The notes: generated by a model not told the origin, from the letters alone. A stretch of DNA of 20,210 nt from JAIVJN01 sp036732565 (GCA_036732565.1 DAINCF010000058.1:1-20210); one strand, 5' to 3'; positions 7,862-15,090 are shown, numbered from the stretch's first letter. Translations and numbers: made by a program.

Positions 7862-9460
7862 ATGCGCAGGTTTTGTAAGACATGGCTGGCGGCAGGTCTC
7901 GTGGCGGCCGCGACGATGACGGTAGCGGCGCAACAGATGATGCCGACGCCCGACCGCCGAACGGGGGAGGGCGAAGGACCGTTCGACCGGCTCGTGATTC
8001 GCGGGGTCACCATGATCGACGGCACGGGCGCGCCGCCGCGCGGGCCGATGGACATCGTCGTCGAGCAAGGCCTCATCAAGGAAGTCGCCAGCGTCGGGTT
8101 CCCGAAAGTAGCGATCGGCGATCGCCGGCCAGCCAAGGGCACGAAAGAGATCGATGGCACCGGCATGTATCTCATGCCCGGCTTCGTCGATCTGCACGTC
8201 CACTGCGGTGGCGGGCAGGCGAACAATCCGGAGTACGTCTACAAGCTCTGGCTCGCGCATGGCGTGACGACGGTACGCGGCGTGCCGTGTGGATCGATGG
8301 ACTGGGATCTGCAGCAGCGGGAGCTGTCGGCGAAGAACCAGATCGTCGCCCCGCGCATCTACTCGTATCACCGGCCGTTCAGCGGTGAAGGCTGGGATCG
8401 CAGCAAGCCGCAGACGGCGGAGACCGCGCGCGAATGGGTACGCTTCGCCGCCAAGAAGGGCATCGACGGTCTGAAGCTCGGCGCCTTTGACCCGGAGATC
8501 ATGGAAGCGCTGCTCGACGAGGCCAAGAAGAACGGGCTCGGCTCGACGGCGCACCTGGATCAGATGGGCGTGGCGCGGATGACGGCGCGCGACGCGTCGC
8601 GCCTCGGCCTCGGCGCCATGACGCACTACTACGGTCTGTTCGAGTCGCTCTACAAGGACCAGAGCATTCAAACCTATCCCGTCACTCAGAACTACAACGA
8701 CGAGTACCACCGCTTCGGGCAGGTCGCGCGCAACTGGGACAAGGTCCACGAGCGAGGCAGCGAGCCGTGGAACGCGCTGATCAAGGAATGGGTCGATCGC
8801 AAGTTCGTCATCGATCCGACGATGACGATCTACTCGGCCGGGCGCGACGTCATGCGCATGCGCAACGCCGACTGGCACGAGAATTACACGCTGCAGTCGT
8901 TGTGGGAGTTCTATCAGCCGAACCGCATCGCGCACGGCGCCTACTGGTTCGACTGGACCACCGACGACGAGATCGCGTGGAAGAAGTTCTACCAGGTCTG
9001 GATGTCGTTCTTGAACGACTACAAGAACGCCGGTGGCCGCGTGACGACCGGGTCGGACTCCGGGTTCATCTATCAGACCTACGGCTTCGGCTACATCCTG
9101 GAGCTCGAGATGCTGCAGGAGGCGGGCTTCCATCCGCTGGAGGTGATCCGCTCGGCGACGCTGCACGGCGCGCAAGCGCTGGCCGAGCCGAAGGGCAAGG
9201 CGATCGACTTCGGCATCATCCGGCCGGGGCTGAAGGCCGACTTCGTGCTCACGAAAGAGAACCCGCTCCAGAACTTCAAGACGCTGTACGTGACGGGCGC
9301 GGTGCGCTTGAACGATCAGCTCAACAAGCCTGAACGGGTCGGCGGCGTCGACTTCGTCGTCAAGGACGGCATCGTCTACGACGCGAAGAAGCTCGCGGCG
9401 GACGCGGCGGCGATCGTCGCGAAGTCGAAACAGACGAAGCGCACGACCACCAGCCAGTAA
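7862..9460 (+). CDS. Secreted amidohydrolase-superfamily metal-dependent hydrolase
   Basis: A 532-residue protein with a Sec signal peptide (MRRFCKTWLAAGLVAAATMTVAAQ). The composite domain starts at LVIRGVTMIDGTGAPPRGP and the TIM barrel at LMPGFVDLHVHCGG, giving metal ligands His112 and His114. Further candidates are Lys205 (DGLKLG, the usual place for a bridging carboxylated lysine), His231 (STAHLDQ), His255 (MTHYYG) and Asp399 (TTGSDSG). The C-terminus closes the composite domain (GIIRPGLKADFVLTKENPL). These features fit the imidazolonepropionase/prolidase-like branch of periplasmic amidohydrolases; the substrate cannot be read from the sequence. AAGGAG at 7847-7852, 9 nt before the ATG, decides the start. 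The next gene, a cytochrome c, begins 6 nt after the stop, so they are almost certainly co-transcribed. Confidence 0.9.
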   Translation: MRRFCKTWLAAGLVAAATMTVAAQQMMPTPDRRTGEGEGPFDRLVIRGVTMIDGTGAPPRGPMDIVVEQGLIKEVASVGFPKVAIGDRRPAKGTKEIDGTGMYLMPGFVDLHVHCGGGQANNPEYVYKLWLAHGVTTVRGVPCGSMDWDLQQRELSAKNQIVAPRIYSYHRPFSGEGWDRSKPQTAETAREWVRFAAKKGIDGLKLGAFDPEIMEALLDEAKKNGLGSTAHLDQMGVARMTARDASRLGLGAMTHYYGLFESLYKDQSIQTYPVTQNYNDEYHRFGQVARNWDKVHERGSEPWNALIKEWVDRKFVIDPTMTIYSAGRDVMRMRNADWHENYTLQSLWEFYQPNRIAHGAYWFDWTTDDEIAWKKFYQVWMSFLNDYKNAGGRVTTGSDSGFIYQTYGFGYILELEMLQEAGFHPLEVIRSATLHGAQALAEPKGKAIDFGIIRPGLKADFVLTKENPLQNFKTLYVTGAVRLNDQLNKPERVGGVDFVVKDGIVYDAKKLAADAAAIVAKSKQTKRTTTSQ

Positions 9461-9466
9461 GTAGAG

Positions 9467-10462
9467 ATGCGGCGCGCATTGCGATGGCTCGTCGGGCTGC
9501 TGGTGGTGCTGGTGGTGATCATCGGCGCCGGCCTCGCGTACTTCTTTTCGACCTATCCGGCGGTCGCGGCGGCCGAGCACGTTCAGGTCGCCTCGACGCC
9601 GGAGCGAGTCGCGCGCGGCAAGTACCTCTTCGACCACGTGGCGATCTGCGTCGATTGCCACTCCACGCGCGATTTCACGAAGTACGCCGGGCCGATCATC
9701 GACGGGACGCACGGAAAGGGCGGGGAAGCGTTCACCAACGAGATCATGGGCACGCCGGGTGACTTCTACGCGCGCAACATCACCCCGGCTGGCATCAGTG
9801 ACTGGACCGACGGCGAGATCCTGCGCGCGATCACCGTCGGCGTGAACAAGCGCGGCGACGCGCTGTTCCCGTTGATGCCGTATCCCAACTACCGGCAGAT
9901 GGATCGCGAGGACGTGGAGGCGATGATCGCCTACCTGCGTACGCTGCAGCCGATCACCAACCACGTGCCGGATCGATCGCTGCAGTTCCCGATGCACCTG
10001 ATCATCCGGACGATTCCGCAGTCGGCGGCGTTCGTACCGCGGCCCTCACCGAGCGATCGCGTGGCCTATGGCGGCTATCTCGCGCGCACGGCCAGTTGTG
10101 CCGAATGTCACACCTTGCAAGATCAGGGCACGCCCCGTCCAGGCATGGCCTTCGCGGGCGGCATGGAGTTCCGCTGGCCCTGGGGCGGCGCGGTGAGGAG
10201 CGCGAACGTCACGCCCGATGCCGACACGGGCATCGGCACGTGGACGGAGCAGCAGTTCGTGGACAAATTCAAGGCATGGGACAACGCCCCGGCCCCGGCG
10301 CTGTCCGACGCCGAGCAGAAAGAGAACACCGTCATGCCCTGGCGTCAGTACGCCGGCATGACGCGCGATGACCTGGGCGCCATCTACGCCTTCTTGCGCA
10401 GCCAAGCACCAGTTGTCCACCGCGTCGAGAAGTTCAGCGCGGGCGTTGCCACGCCACGCTAG
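9467..10462 (+). CDS. Membrane-anchored diheme cytochrome c (paralogue 1)
   Basis: A 331-residue protein with one N-terminal membrane anchor (WLVGLLVVLVVIIGAGLAYFF, about residues 7-27), uncleaved in appearance, and a periplasmic part with two heme c sites. The first is CVDCH (61-65) with a likely distal Met in LFPLMPYP (137). The second is CAECH (211-215) with MPWRQYAGM (290/298) as the candidate ligand region. The conserved NITP...WTDGEI and NVTPDADTGIGTW blocks mark the two repeated cytochrome modules, as in the electron-transfer subunits that accompany gluconate or alcohol dehydrogenases, although those usually have three hemes. It likely passes electrons from a periplasmic dehydrogenase to the respiratory chain; no partner dehydrogenase is encoded in the window. 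It follows the amidohydrolase by 6 nt. Confidence 0.92.
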   Translation: MRRALRWLVGLLVVLVVIIGAGLAYFFSTYPAVAAAEHVQVASTPERVARGKYLFDHVAICVDCHSTRDFTKYAGPIIDGTHGKGGEAFTNEIMGTPGDFYARNITPAGISDWTDGEILRAITVGVNKRGDALFPLMPYPNYRQMDREDVEAMIAYLRTLQPITNHVPDRSLQFPMHLIIRTIPQSAAFVPRPSPSDRVAYGGYLARTASCAECHTLQDQGTPRPGMAFAGGMEFRWPWGGAVRSANVTPDADTGIGTWTEQQFVDKFKAWDNAPAPALSDAEQKENTVMPWRQYAGMTRDDLGAIYAFLRSQAPVVHRVEKFSAGVATPR

Positions 10463-10464
10463 AA

Positions 10465-10522
10465 GGCCGGACAAGGCTGGACCGTAAGCATTCGGTAAGC
10501 GACGCAACTTTGGCGTCCGGCC
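10465..10522. other. Inverted repeat between the tandem cytochrome genes
   Basis: GGCCGGAC (10465-10472) and GTCCGGCC (10515-10522) are exact 8-bp complements separated by 42 nt, filling the gap between the first two cytochrome genes. The spacer contains a repeated GTAAGC. It could form a long-range hairpin, but by length alone a chance match is possible in GC-rich DNA. Confidence 0.3.
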
Positions 10523-10537
10523 CGCGTAGTTCACAGC

Positions 10538-11491
10538 ATGAAGTGGCTGCTCGGGCTGGTGGTGTTTGTGCTGACGCTCGTGGGCGGCGGCCTCGTATAT
10601 TTGTTGTCGACCTATCCGGCGGTCCCGGCGGCGGACCGCGTGCAAGTCGCCTCGACGCCGGAGTCCATCGCGCGCGGCAAGTATCTCTTCGATCACGTCG
10701 CGATCTGCGTCGATTGCCACTCGGCGCGTGACTTCACGCACTTCGCCGGACCGGTCGTCCGCGGCACCGATGGCAAGGGCGGCGAAGCGTTCACGCGCGA
10801 GATGGGCCTGCCGGGAACTTTCTACGCCCGCAATATCACGCCGGCGGCGCTTGGTGAGTGGACCGACGGCGAAATCGTCCGCGCCTTGACCGCCGGCGTC
10901 AACCAGCGGGGTGAGGCGCTCTTCCCGCTGATGCCATATCTCAACTACGGCGCGCTGGACCGCGAGGACATCGACGCGATCGTCGCCTACATGCGGACGC
11001 TGACGCCAATCGCCAATCACGTGCCCACACGGTCACTGGATTTCCCGATGCACCTCGTGATCCGCACGATTCCACGGCCGGCGACCTTCTCCCCGCGGCC
11101 GGCCCCGAGTGACCGCGTGGAGTACGGTGCGTATTTGACGCGGATGGCGTCATGCGCGGATTGCCACACGCCCGCCGTTCAGGGACAGCCCAAGCCAGGG
11201 ATGGACTTCGCCGGTGGCACCGACTTCAAGACGTCCTGGGGCACCATCATCCGCCCGGCCAACATCACGCCGGATGCCGACACTGGCATCGGCACCTGGA
11301 CCGAGGCGCAGTTCATCGAAAAATTCAAAGCCTTCGAGACTGCGCCGGATCCGGTGCTCACCGAGTCGGAGCGAATGGACAATACCTTCATGCCGTGGCG
11401 AGAGTACGCCGGCATGACGCGGGACGATCTCGGCGCCATCTACGCGTTTCTCCGGACGCAAAGGCCGGTCGTGAATCGTGTGCAGAGGTAG
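10538..11491 (+). CDS. Membrane-anchored diheme cytochrome c (paralogue 2)
   Basis: A 317-residue tandem paralogue of the preceding gene, closely similar end to end (for example STYPAV, RGKYLFDHVAICVDCHS, FYARNITPA, TPDADTGIGTWTE, MPWR-EYAGMTRDDLGAIYAFLR). The anchor is at residues 4-24. Heme sites are CVDCH (57-61) with LFPLMPY (Met132) and CADCH (206-210) with FMPWREYAGM (285/293). The start ATG at 10538 gives a lysine plus hydrophobic anchor like its neighbour; no strong ribosome binding site was seen. The similarity points to a recent tandem duplication, with selection keeping both heme sites. It may be read from the same transcript as the amidohydrolase and paralogue 1, or from its own promoter in the 75-nt gap. 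Confidence 0.92.
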   Translation: MKWLLGLVVFVLTLVGGGLVYLLSTYPAVPAADRVQVASTPESIARGKYLFDHVAICVDCHSARDFTHFAGPVVRGTDGKGGEAFTREMGLPGTFYARNITPAALGEWTDGEIVRALTAGVNQRGEALFPLMPYLNYGALDREDIDAIVAYMRTLTPIANHVPTRSLDFPMHLVIRTIPRPATFSPRPAPSDRVEYGAYLTRMASCADCHTPAVQGQPKPGMDFAGGTDFKTSWGTIIRPANITPDADTGIGTWTEAQFIEKFKAFETAPDPVLTESERMDNTFMPWREYAGMTRDDLGAIYAFLRTQRPVVNRVQR

Positions 11492-11494
11492 GGG

Positions 11495-11533
11495 CTGGGT
11501 AACTGGGTGCCTGCGTGCCTGGGTGCTGAGTGC
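11495..11533 (+). repeat. Left arm of short tandem repeat flanking the four-helix-bundle gene
   Basis: Directly after the cytochrome stop, units of TGGGTGC(C) repeat: CTGGGTAAC, TGGGTGCC, TGCGTGCC, TGGGTGC, TGAGTGC. This is the reverse complement of the GCACCCA-type array at 12060-12155 on the other side of the next gene; GTGCCTGGGTGCT, for instance, is common to both in inverted orientation. The following 11534-11671 holds only short local palindromes and no recognisable gene. Confidence 0.75.
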
Positions 11534-11671
11534 TTCCGCACATCGCAGAATGCGCGATCGATTTGGCCCTTCGGGTTGCATTTCTTGACGCGTTTCCGAA
11601 CGTGAAGGCGTAAAGCGCCTCACCGGCCGCACTGGGCGCCATGGCCCCCGCCTTGCTCCAGAGACGTCTAT

Positions 11672-12049
11672 ATGGCCGGAGCCAAGCGTCTCGAGGAGTT
11701 AGCGGCGTGGCGACTTGCCGACGATCTCAAACGCCGTGTCTACGATCTATGTCGTCGTCCCGCCGTTGTCCGCGACTATCGGTTTCGCGAACAGCTGAGG
11801 GACTCTGCCGCGTCGGCAACACGCAACATCGCCGAGGGCTTCGGCCGGTTTCGTCATGGCGACTTTGCAAAGTTCGCGCGGATTGGCAAGGCGTCGGAAT
11901 TGGAGGTCCTCAATCACCTCCGCGACGCCGTCGACCGCGGCTATCTCTCAGAGCCCGAACTGCGTGACTACGAGCGCGCGGTGAGGCGAGCGCTGAGCGC
12001 TGTGAACGGACTCATCCAATATCTCGAGTCCACACCAGACCCGAAATGA
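11672..12049 (+). CDS. Four-helix-bundle protein (TIGR02436 / 23S rRNA intervening-sequence-protein family)
   Basis: A 125-residue, strongly helical and basic protein. It opens with the family pattern RLEELAAWRLADDLKRRVYDL and continues with YRFREQLRDSAASATRNIAEGFGR. The NIAEGFGR block and the later FARIGKASELEVLNHL are the hallmark helices 2 and 3 of this family, and the last helix is YERAVRRALSAVNGLIQYL. Members are known from intervening sequences in 23S rRNA genes and as relatives of the Avd accessory protein of diversity-generating retroelements; most chromosomal copies, like this one, have no known role. The family length is about 115-130, so it is complete. It stands alone between cytochrome and lyase genes and is bracketed by inverted arms of a 7-8 bp repeat. 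The ATG has no good Shine-Dalgarno. Nucleic-acid binding is a fair inference from the basic charge. Confidence 0.88.
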   Translation: MAGAKRLEELAAWRLADDLKRRVYDLCRRPAVVRDYRFREQLRDSAASATRNIAEGFGRFRHGDFAKFARIGKASELEVLNHLRDAVDRGYLSEPELRDYERAVRRALSAVNGLIQYLESTPDPK

Positions 12050-12059
12050 GTACCCCCGA

Positions 12060-12155
12060 GCACCCAGCACCCAGCGCCCAAGCACCCAGCACCTAGGCAC
12101 CCAGCACCTAGGCACCCAGCACCTAGGCACCCAGGCACCCAGGCACCCAGGCACC
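12060..12155 (+). repeat. Right arm: tandem GCACCCA / GCACCTAG array
   Basis: About 13 units of 7-8 bp, such as GCACCCA, GCACCCAG and GCACCTAG, run from just after the four-helix-bundle stop to the promoter of the next gene. The units alternate CCCA and CCTAG forms in the middle, then become uniform. It is the inverse of the arm at 11495-11533. Uneven unit length and the absence of unique spacers rule out a CRISPR array. Confidence 0.88.
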
Positions 12156-12156
12156 T

Positions 12157-12162
12157 TATACT
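12157..12162 (+). promoter_or_regulatory. -10 box for a probable leaderless lyase transcript
   Basis: TATACT starts right at the edge of the tandem repeat, and only 6 nt separate it from the GTG start codon. Transcription would start at or next to the initiation codon. No -35 box is visible in the repeat upstream. Confidence 0.5.
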
Positions 12163-12168
12163 TCCAAT

Positions 12169-13077
12169 GTGTTCGACTACCTCTCCGGTGTTTACAACAT
12201 TACGCCAACGCCGTTTCAGCCTGACGGGCAGTTGGATGTGCCGAGCTTGCGGCGGTTGACGTCGTTTACCAAAGCGCGCGGCGTCGATGGGATGACCATT
12301 CTCGGTGTCCTTGGTGAAGCGGACAAGTTGACCGAGGGCGAGCGGGATCGGGTGATCGAGGAGACGATGGCCGCGGCTGGCGATCTGCCGATTTGCGTCG
12401 GCACTACACACGCTGGCACCGACGGATGCATCGCGTTCAGTCGACGCGCGCAGGCGCTGGGGGCGCGCGCGGTGATGGTGGCGCCGCCGAAGCTGGCGCG
12501 GACCAACGATGCGGCGCTCGAGCGGCACTATCTCGCCGTCGCCGACGCCATCGACATTCCGGTCGTGGTGCAGGACTTTCCGCCCGCGGTCGGCGGCATC
12601 ACGATGAGCGTCGAGCTCATCGCCTCGCTTGGCGCGAAGTCCGAGCGCTGTCGGTTTCTCAAGCTCGAAGACGAGCCGTCGCCGATGAAGGTCAGCCAGG
12701 TGCGCGCCGCCAACCCTGACGTGCGCATCTTCGGCGGCCTGGGCGGCATGATGTTTCTCGAGGAGCTGCGGCACGGCGCGGTCGGGACGATGACGGGCTT
12801 CGCGTTTCCCGAGATCCTCGTCGACATCTACCGGCGATTCACCGACGGCGACATCGACGGTGCGACCGACGTGTTCTATCGCTTCATGCCACTGATTCGC
12901 TTCGAGAATCAGCCGCGGATCAACCTGGCGCTGCGCAAGCACATCTATCACCGACGCGGCGCCATCGACTCGCCGCGTGTCCGCGCACCGTTCACGCCGG
13001 TGGATGCCGACACGCTCGCCGATCTCGACGATCTGTTGAGACGACTTGCACTCGCTCCCGCTGCGGCGACCACGTAG
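12169..13077 (+). CDS. DapA-fold (dihydrodipicolinate synthase/NAL superfamily) lyase or aldolase, not DapA itself
   Basis: A 302-residue cytosolic TIM-barrel protein of the class I aldolase DHDPS/N-acetylneuraminate lyase superfamily. The Schiff-base lysine is Lys165 in RFLKLEDEP. The 2-oxo-acid binding loop, GTTGE in DapA, is here GVLGE (46-50). The YNxP motif holding the catalytic tyrosine is VQDFPP (134-139), with Gln at the tyrosine position. Both hydroxyl residues of the DapA proton relay are therefore missing, so lysine biosynthesis is unlikely. Family members with VQD(Y/F)P are seen in sugar-acid or related degradation, and this one could cleave or dehydrate a 2-keto acid. GTG is the start; there is no Shine-Dalgarno, but a TATACT box lies 6 nt upstream. 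The stop codon TAG is supplied by the GTAGGGGCGG repeat that follows. Confidence 0.85.
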   Translation: MFDYLSGVYNITPTPFQPDGQLDVPSLRRLTSFTKARGVDGMTILGVLGEADKLTEGERDRVIEETMAAAGDLPICVGTTHAGTDGCIAFSRRAQALGARAVMVAPPKLARTNDAALERHYLAVADAIDIPVVVQDFPPAVGGITMSVELIASLGAKSERCRFLKLEDEPSPMKVSQVRAANPDVRIFGGLGGMMFLEELRHGAVGTMTGFAFPEILVDIYRRFTDGDIDGATDVFYRFMPLIRFENQPRINLALRKHIYHRRGAIDSPRVRAPFTPVDADTLADLDDLLRRLALAPAAATT

Positions 13078-13125
13078 GGGCGGCTCTGCGGCGACGACGT
13101 AGGGGCCGCTCGCGAGCCGCCCTAC
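13074..13125. repeat. REP-like palindrome, half copy plus full copy 2
   Basis: A half element GTAGGGGCGGCTC (13074-13086) overlaps the lyase stop codon. After a 12-nt spacer a full palindrome runs from 13099 to 13125: GTAGGGGCCGCTCG then CGAGCCGCCCTAC. Arms differ by one missing base and one swap. It belongs to the same family as 5041-5067 and 15091-15118. Confidence 0.8.
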
Positions 13126-13160
13126 AGCTCACGGCCCAGAGGCGGCACGTTGCAATCGGA

Positions 13161-13166
13161 TACAAT
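13161..13166 (+). promoter_or_regulatory. Possible -10 box of cytochrome paralogue 3
   Basis: TACAAT stands out in GC-rich DNA 35 nt before the ATG, leaving room for a leader with the GAGGAG ribosome binding site at 13187-13192. No good -35 hexamer was found at 17 nt upstream. Confidence 0.4.
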
Positions 13167-13201
13167 TCGACGCATCCCGATTTTTCGAGGAGCGCCAGGG
13201 G

Positions 13202-14188
13202 ATGAAACGGCTTATTACAGGACTGCTCGTCGGTACGGCTCTGGTTGGCGGCGTTGGCGCTGCGGGTGTGGGCTACGTGACGACCGCCTATCCGAACGTC
13301 CCGCCGCCAGGACCCGCGTCGGTGCCGATGACGCCCGCCCGCATCGAGCGCGGGAAATACCTGTTCGAGAACGTCGCGGCCTGCGCCACGTGCCACTCCA
13401 CTCGTGATTGGTCGCAGTACGCGGGGCCGGTCGTCGCCGGCACCGAAGGGCGCGGCGGCGATCCCTTCACGCCCGAGATGATTCCGGGGCTGCCCGGCCG
13501 ATTCTATGCGCCCAACGTCACGCCTGCGTCGGTCGGCGACTGGACCGATGGCGAGCTGATTCGCGCGATTACGAGCGGTGTGAATCCGCGCGGCGATTCG
13601 CTCTTCCCGTTGATGCCGTATCCGCACTTCGGCGAAGTGGATCGCGAGGACATCGAGGCGATCGTCGCCTACATGCGCACGATGGCGCCGGTCGAAAGCG
13701 AAGTGCCGCGGCGGTCGCTCAGCTTCCCCTCGCGCCTCATGGTGCGTACGCTGCCGCAACGCGCGCGTTTCCAGACCCGTCCGGATCGCGGCGACAAAGT
13801 CGCCTACGGCGGATACCTCGTGCGCATGGCCGGCTGCGGTGAGTGTCATACGCGGACGGATCAGTATCGTCAGCCAGAGGGAGGACTGCTCTTCGCCGGA
13901 GGCGTGGAGTTCCATCTGCCCGCCGGTGGCGTCGTGAGGAGCCCCAACATCACCCCCGACGCCGACACCGGCATCGGCACCTGGAGCGAGACCGCATTCG
14001 TCTCACGCTTCAAAGTGTGGGAACATGCTCCGGCGCGTGTGCTGCCCGAGCGTGAGCGCTCGCGCAATACGCTGATGTACTGGCGATCGTACGGCCGCAT
14101 GACGCGTGAGGATTTGTCGGCCATCTACGCGTATCTCCGCGCCCAGAAACCGGTGATCAATCGCGTCGTCAAGCGCGATCGGATCTAG
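13202..14188 (+). CDS. Membrane-anchored diheme cytochrome c (paralogue 3, divergent)
   Basis: A 328-residue protein homologous over its whole length to the two cytochromes at 9467 and 10538, but more diverged. The anchor is GLLVGTALVGGVGAAGVGYV (residues 7-26). Heme sites are CATCH (61-65) with LFPLMPY (Met138) and CGECH (212-216). Here the MPWR motif of the paralogues is MYWRSYGRM (292/300), so the second heme may use another methionine or have a changed environment. The blocks RGKYLFENVAACATCHSTRDW, FYAPNVTPASVGDWTDGE and NITPDADTGIGTWSE are shared. GAGGAG 9 nt upstream sets the start. Separated from its relatives by the four-helix-bundle and lyase genes, it is either an older duplicate or was split from the pair by insertion. 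Likely role: periplasmic electron transfer. Confidence 0.92.
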   Translation: MKRLITGLLVGTALVGGVGAAGVGYVTTAYPNVPPPGPASVPMTPARIERGKYLFENVAACATCHSTRDWSQYAGPVVAGTEGRGGDPFTPEMIPGLPGRFYAPNVTPASVGDWTDGELIRAITSGVNPRGDSLFPLMPYPHFGEVDREDIEAIVAYMRTMAPVESEVPRRSLSFPSRLMVRTLPQRARFQTRPDRGDKVAYGGYLVRMAGCGECHTRTDQYRQPEGGLLFAGGVEFHLPAGGVVRSPNITPDADTGIGTWSETAFVSRFKVWEHAPARVLPERERSRNTLMYWRSYGRMTREDLSAIYAYLRAQKPVINRVVKRDRI

Positions 14189-14270
14189 TGGAGCCCATCG
14201 ACAGGATTGCTACCCACTACCGGTAGATCCCATGAGTTTCGCCGCGCGGCGCGGCCAGGACACTGACGGC

Positions 14271-15059
14271 ATGCATTTCGGACTTCAGGGAAAACGAGCG
14301 ATCGTGATGGCCGCGAGCCGCGGTCTGGGCTACGCGTCGGCATTGGGGCTGGCCCGCGAAGGGTGCCATCTTGTCATCTGCAGCCGCGACCAGGAGCGCA
14401 TCGAATCGGCCGCGGATCGCATCCGGCAGGAGACCGGCGCACGCGTCCAGGCGCTGGTGGCCGACGTGAAGAACGGCGACGACGCGGCGCGCCTCGTGGA
14501 CGCGGTGGTCGAGCACTATGGCGGGCTGGAGATCGTCGTGCACAATGCCGGCGGACCGCCGGCGGGTGAATTCCGCGCCATGTCCGAAGCGCAGTGGCAG
14601 CACGCGTTCGAGCAGAACCTCCTCAGCTTCGTGCGCATCGTCAACGCGGCCGTCCCCGAGATGAAGAAGGCCGGCTACGGCCGCCTCCTGACCATCGCGT
14701 CCTCCTCGATCAAGCAGCCGATCCCGAACCTCGTGCTGTCCAACGCCATGCGCGCCGGTGTCTGGGGGCTGGCCAAGACGCTGTCGCGCGAGCTGGCACC
14801 GGACAAGATCCTCGTCAACGTCGTCGCGCCCGGCCGCGTGCAGACCGAGCGCGTCGACGAGCTCGATCGCGCGAACGCCACGAAGTCCGGTCAGTCGCTC
14901 GACGACGTCAAGCGCCACTCCGTTGCCACTATTCCTCTTGGACGGCTGGGGAGGCCCGACGAGCTGGCCAACCTCGTGGTCTTTCTCGCGTCCGAAGCCG
15001 CCAGCTACATCACTGGCCAAGCGATCATGGTCGACGGCGCCGCAGGCAACGCACTGTAA
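14271..15059 (+). CDS. Atypical SDR-family protein lacking the YxxxK catalytic pair
   Basis: A 262-residue Rossmann-fold protein related to 3-oxoacyl-ACP reductases. The glycine-rich loop is AASRGLG (14-20) rather than TGxxxGIG. HNAGG is at 91-95 and the serine stretch ASSS at 143-146. Where classical SDRs carry Tyr-x-x-x-Lys, this protein has Ser157-NAM-Arg161 (VLSNAMRAG). The C-terminal part is normal (NVVAPGRVQTERV, PLGRLGRPDELANLVVFLAS, ITGQAIMVDG). It probably still binds a nucleotide, but catalysis by the standard mechanism cannot work; I recall other FabG-like proteins with an SNxxR form. The ATG at 14271 is chosen because FGLQGKRAIV is the normal SDR start. The in-frame ATG at 14232 adds a disordered 13 residues and lacks a ribosome binding site. 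Confidence 0.82.
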   Translation: MHFGLQGKRAIVMAASRGLGYASALGLAREGCHLVICSRDQERIESAADRIRQETGARVQALVADVKNGDDAARLVDAVVEHYGGLEIVVHNAGGPPAGEFRAMSEAQWQHAFEQNLLSFVRIVNAAVPEMKKAGYGRLLTIASSSIKQPIPNLVLSNAMRAGVWGLAKTLSRELAPDKILVNVVAPGRVQTERVDELDRANATKSGQSLDDVKRHSVATIPLGRLGRPDELANLVVFLASEAASYITGQAIMVDGAAGNAL

Positions 15060-15090
15060 TCACCGAACCCAGCCACTCATTGGCATACGG

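Noticed and set aside
7781..9997. A 738-codon open frame on the minus strand across the amidohydrolase and most of the first cytochrome gene
   Set aside because: It is antisense to two genes with clear motifs, has low-complexity Arg/His/Asp/Val-rich composition typical of shadow frames in GC-rich DNA, and shows no domain.
12060..12155. Possible CRISPR array
   Set aside because: Units are 7-8 bp and directly adjacent, without spacers of constant length, and no cas gene is nearby; it is a short tandem repeat.
11968..12951. A 327-codon minus-strand frame across the lyase gene and the tandem repeat
   Set aside because: It contains a repeated CLGA/GCWVPR-type stretch that is only translation of the repeat, and the rest is antisense to a well-supported DapA-fold gene.
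14232..14270. ATG at 14232 as the start of the second SDR
   Set aside because: It adds 13 residues before the normal SDR N-terminus and has no ribosome binding site; the ATG at 14271 fits the family.
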